In this document: positions 57,539 through 64,000 of the stretch, in pieces | Layout: every line of letters begins with the position of its first letter | How positions within the stretch are numbered: position 1 is the first letter of the stretch | DNA from: Nostoc spongiaeforme FACHB-130 | GTDB lineage: Bacteria; Cyanobacteriota; Cyanobacteriia; Cyanobacteriales; Nostocaceae | Assembly: GCF_014698475.1 (NCBI RefSeq) | Contig: NZ_JACJTB010000006.1 | Coordinates: forward strand, 1 to 64,000 | DNA: 64,000 bases | Direction: 5' to 3' | Position numbers and translations under genes: made by a program | Notes under the pieces: generated by a model | What the model was told of the DNA's origin: nothing | What the model saw: only the letters and a program-made list of their open reading frames with translations | The model's database searches: none

Positions 57539-59092
57539 ATGGATTTTGCTAATCTTGCATCCCAGTTGAATGCTGGAACAATTCTGCCAGAGGGAATTGT
57601 GATTGTTACCCTCTTAGGGGTTTTGATTGTTGATTTGATTTTGGGGCGTACATCCTCACGCTGGATTGGATATCTAGCGATCGCGGGTTTACTAGCCGCA
57701 ATTGTCGCCCTATATTTTCAATGGGATAATGCCAATCCCATCTCCTTTACTGGCGGCTTCACTGGTGATGACCTCAGTATTGTGTTTCGCGGTATTATCG
57801 CTTTGTCTGCCGTTGTGACGATATTGATGTCAATTCGCTACATTGAGCAGAGTGGTACCGCCTTAGCAGAATTCATCGCAATTTTGCTAACTGCTACATT
57901 AGGAGGAATGTTCTTATCTGGTGCTAGTGAGTTAGTGATGATTTTCATCTCACTAGAATCTTTAAGTATTTCCTCTTATTTATTGACAGGGTATACCAAG
58001 CGTGATCCCCGTTCTAACGAAGCGGCGCTGAAATACCTGTTGATTGGTGCTGCTAGTACAGCAGTATTTTTATACGGCGTTTCCTTGCTGTACGGTTTAT
58101 CAGGTGGTCAAACAGAATTAAGTGCGATCGCAGATGGTATCATCACAGCCAAAGTCAGCCAATCACTCGGATTAGTGATTTCACTTGTTTTCATCATTGC
58201 AGGTATTGGCTTCAAAATTTCGGCTGCACCCTTCCACCAGTGGACACCAGACGTTTACGAAGGCGCACCCACCCCGGTAATTGCCTTTTTATCCGTTGGT
58301 TCCAAAGCAGCCGGTTTTGCTTTAGCCATTCGCCTATTAACTACAGTCTTCCCAATGGTGGCTGACGAGTGGCGATTTGTGTTTACCGCCCTCGCTATTC
58401 TCAGCATGATTTTGGGTAACGTAGTGGCTCTGGCACAAACTAGCATGAAACGGATGCTGGCTTACTCATCCATCGCTCAAGCTGGATTTGTGATGATTGG
58501 CTTAATTGCTGGTACAGAAGCTGGATACGCCAGTATGGTCTTTTACCTGCTGGTTTATTTGTTCATGAACCTGTGCGGCTTTACCTGCGTTATTCTCTTC
58601 TCCCTCCGAACAGGAACCGACCAAATCGCCGAATACTCAGGCTTGTATCAAAAAGACCCACTGTTGACATTGGGTTTGAGTATTTCCTTACTGTCTCTCG
58701 GCGGTATTCCACCACTGGCTGGATTTTTTGGCAAAATCTACTTGTTCTGGGCTGGTTGGCAAGCTGGTCTTTATGGATTAGTATTGCTAGGTTTGGTAAC
58801 TAGTGTGGTTTCCATCTATTACTACATTCGCGTAGTCAAAATGATGGTAGTTAAAGAACCCCAAGAAATGTCCGACGTAGTGAGAGACTACCCGGAAGTG
58901 CGTTGGAATTTACCAGGATACAGACCTTTACAAGTAGGCTTGATAGTCAGCTTAATTGCAACTACTATATCCGGGATTTTGTCAAACCCATTGTTTACAT
59001 TGGCAAACAATTCCATTGCTCACACCCAAATCTTACAAGCAACAATTACTAAAGTAAGTACAGTTCCTCTAGAAGAACCAGAAAAGCTGTAA
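57539..59092 (+). CDS. ndhB: NAD(P)H dehydrogenase subunit NdhB
   Basis: A 517-residue integral thylakoid protein with about 14 helices, an antiporter-like proton-pumping subunit of cyanobacterial NDH-1 in cyclic electron flow, respiration and CO2 uptake. Landmarks are [38 protein letters not shown] (shown here in part) and [14 protein letters not shown]. It is full length with an ATG start, and probably monocistronic. Confidence 0.97.
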   Translation: MDFANLASQLNAGTILPEGIVIVTLLGVLIVDLILGRTSSRWIGYLAIAGLLAAIVALYFQWDNANPISFTGGFTGDDLSIVFRGIIALSAVVTILMSIRYIEQSGTALAEFIAILLTATLGGMFLSGASELVMIFISLESLSISSYLLTGYTKRDPRSNEAALKYLLIGAASTAVFLYGVSLLYGLSGGQTELSAIADGIITAKVSQSLGLVISLVFIIAGIGFKISAAPFHQWTPDVYEGAPTPVIAFLSVGSKAAGFALAIRLLTTVFPMVADEWRFVFTALAILSMILGNVVALAQTSMKRMLAYSSIAQAGFVMIGLIAGTEAGYASMVFYLLVYLFMNLCGFTCVILFSLRTGTDQIAEYSGLYQKDPLLTLGLSISLLSLGGIPPLAGFFGKIYLFWAGWQAGLYGLVLLGLVTSVVSIYYYIRVVKMMVVKEPQEMSDVVRDYPEVRWNLPGYRPLQVGLIVSLIATTISGILSNPLFTLANNSIAHTQILQATITKVSTVPLEEPEKL

Positions 59093-59174
59093 CTTACTTT
59101 TACTTTTTGTATATGGCTAATAGCTGATCATGAGATTTTGACAGCTATTAGCTATTTTTTATAACTTAACGCCG

Positions 59175-59297
59175 TGTGCAACTTGCCTTCAAACCTAACC
59201 CCCAACCCCTTCCCTACGAGGGAAGGGGAGCAAGATTCAAAGCCTCTCTCCGCTTCGGGGAGAGGTTTGGAGAGGGGTTTCAAGAATAAGTTGCACA
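59175..59297. mobile_element. MITE-like nested palindrome, 123 bp
   Basis: Terminal arms TGTGCAACTT (59175-59184) / AAGTTGCACA (59288-59297) enclose CCCCTTCCCT (59206-59215) / AGGGAAGGGG (59219-59228) and a second hairpin around GCTTCGGG. No coding capacity. It may be a miniature element or a dispersed palindromic repeat. Confidence 0.6.
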
Positions 59298-59377
59298 TCT
59301 CGTAACTTAATTCTCATCTCCAATAAAAATGAATTACGAATTACGATAGCGCAGCGTTAGCGAGTCCGCGAACGTCA

Positions 59378-62300
59378 TTACAAATTATTCAACGGAGTCC
59401 AATTACCGGAAGGAACAAACGCCGCCCAAAATTGCGGTTCGCTATATTCTTGACTATTGAGCAAATCTAACTGTGCGGAACGCAAAGCCTCATGTCTTCC
59501 TTTCCCCGCCTTCAAGTTATTGTAATACTTCACCATCAATTCCTTCGTCGCTGCATCATCAACTTGCCACAAACTTAAAACCTGAGTTTGTGAACCAGCA
59601 ATTACCAAAGCACGACGCAAACCATAAACACCATCGCCAACTTTAATATCACCCTTACCAGTGTCGCAAGCCGACAGCACAACTAATTGATTAGAACGCA
59701 AATCTAAACCAGCAACTTCCAACGCTGTTAACACACCATCATCATTATTATTTTTGGCTTGACTGCGTTTATTAAATCCAGCCAACGCTAAACCAGAACG
59801 CAACAAGGGATTTTCTACTTGAATAATCTCTTTTGGACGTGGTGTTAATTCAAAATCGGGTGATGCGTTGATATCTTGTTCTTCATCTGCGATGAAAAAA
59901 CCGTGAGTAGCTAGATGTAAAATACTCGGACTGTGTAATTCTTTAACAGCCGTTTCTGTCGCATCTTTACCTAACAGCACTTGTGCATTCGGTAACACTT
60001 TTTTAATAGCAACAGCTTCATCTTTAGTAGCAGCTAACGGGTCAAATATTAAGTTTGCCAAGTCACCAGAGCGCCGATTTTGCGAACCGCGCGAACCAGA
60101 TACTTTTGCAGAAGCTACAGTTTGTGTTTGGTTGTCGTAATCAACATCTGCTAACACCACAGGCGAGGAAGTATTGTTAACATCTGAGTTTAAACGTAAT
60201 AAATCTCGCCCAGTGGTAAGGTAAGAAAAAGCGTAACGTTGAATTAAAAACTTATCTTGCTCATCTTTTAATGCCTCAAAAGGAATTAATGTTAATTGCC
60301 CATCAGGTGAAATTAAAATATGACGCGCATCACCCAATAAAGGACGAATGGGTGCGATTAATTTCTCATCTAAAGTACGTCCGAGTTTCTTGAATCTAAT
60401 TCCTTTGACTAACGCTACACGAAAATCAATGGCTAATTTATCAATTTCTGCCGCTTCACCTAAATCAACCAACTTCGGTTCGCCAGTGGAACGCAACACT
60501 GCAACAGCATAACGGGGTTTACCAAACCTTTGAGCCTCAGCTTTGGCTTTGGCCTTGTATGGTCGATACTGTACAATTTCTACCAAAGCTGCATCTTTGG
60601 GTATTTTAGATTGAATCGTAGATAATTCTACTGGTTGAGTTTGCTGACGGAATTCAGCACTTTTTGTACTGATAGCAGCTTCCAACTTTGCTCTTTCTGC
60701 TTCGAGTTGTTCTAGTTGAGTTTTCAGGTTAGCAGCTTGTTTTTCTGGTTGAGAAAATACTAAGGCTGAGAGTTGCTGTTGCACTTGCAACCATTGAGTG
60801 AATAACTTTTGGGTTTCTGGGTCTTTTTTCAGTTGAGAACGTAGTATTTGGATGCTGTCAGCTACAGCATCTAACACTAATCCTTTTTGACGGAGTACAG
60901 TGGTTAGGGCAAGAGATGCGGTTGTTTTTTGATTGCGGCCTTCTTGAAGTGATAGAGAAACGGTAAAATCAATTGTTTTGCTAAAAGTTTTCACATAGTT
61001 CTGTTTTCTTTGTTCTGAGCCGACAGCAAAAATTAGATTGAGATTTTGTGCTTGAACTTCTAGCCCACGTCGTAAGACATCGGTAGAACGATTAATATCA
61101 GCTTGCACCTGATACAGTGCAGCCAAATTCTTCCAGCTTTGGGCAACATCGGGATGAAAATTCCCCAACACTTTCTTTCGGATAGCCAGGGAGCGTTGAT
61201 ACAAAGGTTCCGCTTGTTGATATTTCCCCTGTAACTGATACACTACAGCTAAATTATTTAAGCTAGTGGCGACTAATGGATGTTCTTTTCCCAGTACTTT
61301 CTCAAAGATAGCTAGAGAACGAAGATTCAGTGGTTCCGCCTGTTGATACTTTCCCTGTAACCGATACAGTTCAGCCAAATTATTTAAACTATTAGCGAAA
61401 TCGGAATTTTCTTTCCCCAGCACCTTCTCTGTAATAGCCAGAGAACGGAGATACAAAGGTTCTGCTTGTTGATATTTCCCCTGTGCTTTATACAGTTCTG
61501 CCAAATTATTCAAGCTAGAGGCGACATTGGGATGTTCTTTCCCCAGCACTTTTTCTCGGATAGCTAAAGAACGGAGATGTAGCCCTTCCGCCTGTTGATA
61601 ATTTCCTTGTAATTGATAAAGTCCTGCCAAATTACTCAAGCTAGAGGCGACATTAGGATGTGAGTTGCCCAACACTTTTTCTACAATAGCCAGAGCGCGG
61701 AGATACAAAGGTTCCGCCTGTTGATATTTCCCTTGTAACTGATAAAGTGCTGCCAAATTATTCAAACTAGAGGCTACATCAGGATGTTCTTTCCCCAGCA
61801 CCTTCTCAGAGATAGCCAGAGAACGGAGATACAAAGATTCGGCCTGTTGATATTTCCCCTGTGAATTATACAATAGTGCCAAATTATTTAAGCTAGTGGC
61901 GACAGAGGGATGTGAGTTCCCTAGCACCTTCTCAAAGATAGCCAGAGAACGGAGATACAATGGTTCCGCCTGTTGATATTTTCCTTGTGTATCGTATAGT
62001 AGCGCCAAATTATTTAAGCTAGTGGCGACATCGAGATGTTCTTTCCCCAGCACCTTCTCTCGGATAGCCAGAGAACGGAGATACAATGGTTCGGCTTGTT
62101 GATATTTTCCCTGTGCTTGAAACAAGAAAGCCAAATTATTTAAGCTAGTAGCGACATCTGGATGAACATTTCCCAGCACTTTTCCTCGGATAGCCAGAGC
62201 GCGGAGATAAAATGGTTCGGCTTGTTGATATTTTCCTTGTTTTTCATACAACCCTGCCAAATTATTTAAACTAGTGGCGACATCGGGATGAACATTTCCC

Positions 62301-62569
62301 AGCACTTTCTCTCTGATAGCTAATGCACGTTCTGCTAAAGGGATGGCTGTACTGTATTTACCTTCTTGGTATAACTTTAATACCTGTTTATTTAGTTCGC
62401 CCGCTTCCTTTAAAGCTGCTTGTTGCTGGGCTGAATATTTAGGTGGCTGCTGTTGCGCTATTCCTGGAACTAGCATACTTAAAACTAACCCTGTTGTCAT
62501 CCCACCTGCTACCATCCAAGGTGCAAGACAAATACCCGCAGCATTCATCGCGCTAAATAACTTTTTCAC
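59378..62569 (-). CDS. secreted TPR-CHAT protein
   Basis: About 1063 residues. There is an N-terminal signal or anchor segment, then ten 42-residue TPR units (about 85-504), a helical linker (about 510-650), and a C-terminal CHAT (caspase-like, HetF-related) peptidase domain. Catalytic residues are His (codon 59903-59905, in HLATHGFF) and Cys (codon 59666-59668, in LSACDTGKGD). GTG 62569 gives a signal-peptide start MKKLFSAM; TTG 62575 is the alternative. By family these are caspase-fold proteases, and some act in signalling, cell differentiation or defence. A secreted form with intact catalytic pair is probably active; the substrate is unknown. Confidence 0.9.
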   Translation of the reverse strand: MKKLFSAMNAAGICLAPWMVAGGMTTGLVLSMLVPGIAQQQPPKYSAQQQAALKEAGELNKQVLKLYQEGKYSTAIPLAERALAIREKVLGNVHPDVATSLNNLAGLYEKQGKYQQAEPFYLRALAIRGKVLGNVHPDVATSLNNLAFLFQAQGKYQQAEPLYLRSLAIREKVLGKEHLDVATSLNNLALLYDTQGKYQQAEPLYLRSLAIFEKVLGNSHPSVATSLNNLALLYNSQGKYQQAESLYLRSLAISEKVLGKEHPDVASSLNNLAALYQLQGKYQQAEPLYLRALAIVEKVLGNSHPNVASSLSNLAGLYQLQGNYQQAEGLHLRSLAIREKVLGKEHPNVASSLNNLAELYKAQGKYQQAEPLYLRSLAITEKVLGKENSDFANSLNNLAELYRLQGKYQQAEPLNLRSLAIFEKVLGKEHPLVATSLNNLAVVYQLQGKYQQAEPLYQRSLAIRKKVLGNFHPDVAQSWKNLAALYQVQADINRSTDVLRRGLEVQAQNLNLIFAVGSEQRKQNYVKTFSKTIDFTVSLSLQEGRNQKTTASLALTTVLRQKGLVLDAVADSIQILRSQLKKDPETQKLFTQWLQVQQQLSALVFSQPEKQAANLKTQLEQLEAERAKLEAAISTKSAEFRQQTQPVELSTIQSKIPKDAALVEIVQYRPYKAKAKAEAQRFGKPRYAVAVLRSTGEPKLVDLGEAAEIDKLAIDFRVALVKGIRFKKLGRTLDEKLIAPIRPLLGDARHILISPDGQLTLIPFEALKDEQDKFLIQRYAFSYLTTGRDLLRLNSDVNNTSSPVVLADVDYDNQTQTVASAKVSGSRGSQNRRSGDLANLIFDPLAATKDEAVAIKKVLPNAQVLLGKDATETAVKELHSPSILHLATHGFFIADEEQDINASPDFELTPRPKEIIQVENPLLRSGLALAGFNKRSQAKNNNDDGVLTALEVAGLDLRSNQLVVLSACDTGKGDIKVGDGVYGLRRALVIAGSQTQVLSLWQVDDAATKELMVKYYNNLKAGKGRHEALRSAQLDLLNSQEYSEPQFWAAFVPSGNWTPLNNL
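61064..62323 (-). repeat. ten 126-bp tandem TPR repeats
   Basis: Ten in-frame 126-bp units inside the CHAT gene, each with LAIREKVLG and SLNNLA-type motifs and GKYQQAEPLYLR. The high similarity between units suggests recent expansion and possible copy-number change. Confidence 0.9.
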
Positions 62570-62579
62570 AGTCAACTCA

Positions 62580-62660
62580 CAAGCTTGTATAAGTCAGTTA
62601 TCAGTCAACAGTTATCAGTGATCAATTCTTTACTGATAACTGTTAACTGTTCACTAATAA
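62580..62660. repeat. CAGTTATCAGT-type inverted repeats
   Basis: CAGTTATCAGT and ACTGATAACTG alternate several times. A palindromic dispersed-repeat block follows at about 62700-62890 (TTTGCGCCTTTGCGCCTCTGCG, shown in part) without a supported gene. Confidence 0.6.
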
Positions 62661-62945
62661 CTGTTAAGTAAATCATGCCGGACTCAGGCATTTTCGCAAA
62701 GCTGTTGTGAAAAAACTCAAAAACTTGCGCCTTCTTCTTTGCGCCTTTGCGCCTCTGCGCGAAACAAAACCACATTCCGCAACACCTAATGCAAAACATT
62801 TGCTGACATTTCAAACTCAAACGCTCAATACAGTCAGCGTCACGCACTACCAAATAGCTCGGTGCGTTACGGCTTACGCCTAACACACCCTACCGGACTG
62901 TATTTTACTTTCTTTTGAAAGCGATCGCACCAACCATGAGCATCT

Positions 62946-63176
62946 GAGCTTCACGCTTCACCCTCAGAACACCAACGTTCAAGTAAAAAACCTGAAACTC
63001 CGCCTTCAGAACACCAACGTTCGAGTAAAAAGCTCGAAATTCCGCCTTCATAACTCGAACTTTCACCTTCCGAACTCGAACATTCGAGCAAAAAGGCTTA
63101 ACATTCACCCTTTGAACACCAACGTTCGAGCAAAAAGGCTGAAATTTTATGTTTATAACTCGAAGCCAGCAGCAGC
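62946..63176. repeat. 21/42-bp degenerate minisatellite
   Basis: GAACACCAACGTTCGAG-type units begin at 62967, 63009, 63072 and 63114, with related units TAACTCGAA at 63051 and 63156. Spacings are 42 bp or 21 bp. On the reverse strand one frame stays open and gives a 7-residue repeat (FYSNVGV, LKAEFQV, FYLNVGV). No ribosome-binding site or domain was recognised. Confidence 0.8.
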
Positions 63177-63380
63177 AAAAGTTTTATGTTCGATGCCGTA
63201 CTCTTGCCGTTAACACATCCTACCTGTATTTCAATAATTAAATACAAGTTACAGATTATACAAAATAAAAAATTAAGAAAATTCCTTTAATTATCGAATT
63301 TAAAGGGAAAAACTTGTTGCAAATATTTTTAAATTAGTGGTTTACAAGTATAAAATTATACTCAAATATAGAAAATATGA
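63177..63380. other. AT-rich gap
   Basis: Nothing recognised apart from strong A/T richness at about 63230-63370; it may carry the promoter of the small gene at 63454. Confidence 0.4.
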
Positions 63381-63423
63381 GAAAGGCGATCGCCCCTCCG
63401 GCAAGAGCTTGCGATCGCCTTTC
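63381..63423. repeat. HIP1-containing 13-bp inverted repeat
   Basis: GAAAGGCGATCGC (63381-63393) / GCGATCGCCTTTC (63411-63423), 30 bp before ATG 63454. Could form a hairpin in the leader of the small gene. Confidence 0.7.
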
Positions 63424-63453
63424 TTTCAACCCCTAACGGAGTCGTTTATTATC

Positions 63454-63684
63454 ATGGCACAAGAAAGAGAAAACCCCGAACATCAAGAGTCTGTCCTCCA
63501 GGCTTTTCCTAAAAGAGAACGCATTAAACATTTGTTGATTGGTTCTCCCAAAGCCGTCACCAGCACAATACATTACTTGCAGGCTGTTGGTTATGCAAAT
63601 GTCGGTGATTGGAGTCCGTTACTACCCGCAGACAACCCTGATGAAGTAATGAGTATTTTAATCCGTCAGATTTTCACTGCATAA
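63454..63684 (+). CDS. small conserved-looking hypothetical protein
   Basis: A 76-residue protein, MAQERENPEHQESVLQAFPK onward, with IKHLLIGSPKAVTSTIHYLQ and ANVGDWSPLLPADNPDEVMSILIRQI. It reads as a compact soluble protein. The frame extends 39 codons upstream through the HIP1 hairpin, so ATG 63454, with CGGAG about 14 bp ahead, is the start. The family is not recognised with certainty. It is followed by a clear terminator. Confidence 0.75.
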   Translation: MAQERENPEHQESVLQAFPKRERIKHLLIGSPKAVTSTIHYLQAVGYANVGDWSPLLPADNPDEVMSILIRQIFTA

Positions 63685-63693
63685 CTTAAAACT

Positions 63694-63730
63694 ACAACCC
63701 CGACTGTTTAGAACAATCGGGGTTGTGTTT
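63694..63730 (+). terminator. terminator of the small gene
   Basis: ACAACCCCGA (63694-63703) / TCGGGGTTGT (63717-63726), followed by GTTTT, 9 bp after the stop. Confidence 0.85.
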
Positions 63731-63794
63731 TGCTGACAATTGTTGCTAAGGCAATGAAAATCGTCAGTCGCGTATGGAAGAAAATATCTTCTTC

Positions 63795-63931
63795 TATAGC
63801 GGTTCTTACTTGCTTGTAATACAGTTGGAACCCCACCCCGCATTTGCTGACGCAAACGCTCCCCTCCCCGCTTGCGGGGAGGGGTTGGGGGTGGGGTTGA
63901 AATGTACCTCATCCAACCGAGAACCGCTATA
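63795..63931. mobile_element. MITE-like element with TA-type ends, 137 bp
   Basis: Terminal inverted repeats TATAGCGGTTCT (63795-63806) / AGAACCGCTATA (63920-63931) are perfect over 12 bp. Inside are nested palindromes AACCCCACCCC / GGGGTGGGGTT and CCCCTCCCCG / CGGGGAGGGG. No ORF. The ends begin and finish in TA, as for IS630/Tc1-type insertion. Size and design recall the cyanobacterial MITE Nezha, though identity was not tested. Confidence 0.7.
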
Positions 63932-63942
63932 TATCTAAATTA

Positions 63943-64000
63943 CTAAATTAAAGTTTGGAGATGTTGCACTAACTGCGGTGCCTGTAACACTCCCTCGATT
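63943..64000 (-). CDS. possible C-terminal end of a gene cut by the window edge
   Basis: On the reverse strand the last 18 codons read IEGVLQAPQLVQHLQTLI and then TAG (63943-63945). This looks like a helical protein end, but is too short to assign. Confidence 0.35.
   Translation of the reverse strand, partial: IEGVLQAPQLVQHLQTLI

Noticed and set aside
62605-62886. 93-codon reverse frame
   Set aside because: It covers palindromic repeat DNA; the peptide is a translation of the repeats.
62905-63108. 67-codon reverse frame in the minisatellite considered as a gene
   Set aside because: The periodic peptide is explained by the 21-bp repeat and there is no ribosome-binding site; kept only as a repeat and a finding.

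Overview
The window looks like a chromosomal piece of a filamentous, probably heterocyst-forming cyanobacterium of the Nostoc/Anabaena group. Supporting evidence: psaA-psaB, ndhB, chlL and chlN, ycf35, a PAM68 homologue and two split orange-carotenoid-protein homologues; the HIP1 octamer GCGATCGC scattered through genes and gaps; short 7-bp-type tandem repeats and palindromic dispersed repeats in many gaps; and XisH/XisI, a giant Ser/Thr-His hybrid kinase and a TPR-CHAT protein, all typical of this group. No rRNA or tRNA gene was seen.

Region by region. 1-4.1 kb: a NarL-type regulator, then a receiver-GAF-PP2C phosphatase and an RsbW-like kinase (partner-switching signalling), followed by a pseudogene with four in-frame stops. 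4.1-8.1 kb: a carotenoid-binding OCP C-terminal-domain homologue and an OCP N-terminal-domain homologue flank queG, a HAD phosphatase and an acidic unknown protein. 8.1-12.5 kb: a lone MacB-type ATPase, the DUF2997-ycf35-ferredoxin cluster, KDPG aldolase, an L,D-transpeptidase and a Trp-rich small protein. 13-16.4 kb: chlL, a DUF5331-type gene and chlN, two subunits of dark-operative protochlorophyllide reductase (chlB is elsewhere). 16.4-29.7 kb: an AT-rich accessory region with two unknowns, a stand-alone adenylation-thiolation-reductase enzyme, a 1796-residue hybrid kinase and a membrane glycosyltransferase-like protein.

30-40 kb holds mostly housekeeping and envelope genes: malic enzyme with an ACT domain, a PhoD-like phosphatase, a peptidoglycan-binding protein, DAHP synthase, PAM68-rpsO, a small membrane protein overlapping a PhnD-like protein, DUF1499, HdeD and a lipoprotein. 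40.9-43.8 kb: three PRC-barrel/DUF2382 stress-type proteins in a row. 44.1-46.8 kb: XisH-XisI and a P-loop NTPase of KAP type, the most defence- or mobile-like stretch. 47-51.6 kb: psaA-psaB, the photosystem I core. 52-59.1 kb: a proline-rich lipoprotein, glutaminase, a thioredoxin-NHL protein overlapping a HAD-DUF952 fusion, and ndhB. 59.2-64 kb: a secreted TPR-CHAT protein, then repeat-rich DNA including two MITE-like elements and a 21/42-bp minisatellite, and a small unknown gene.

The clearest functional themes are photosynthesis and its assembly (psaAB, ndhB, chlLN, PAM68, ycf35), photoprotection by modular carotenoid proteins, and signalling or accessory systems (PP2C switch, hybrid kinase next to a carboxylate reductase, XisHI next to a KAP NTPase). 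All assignments come from reading translations and motifs; no database search was run.
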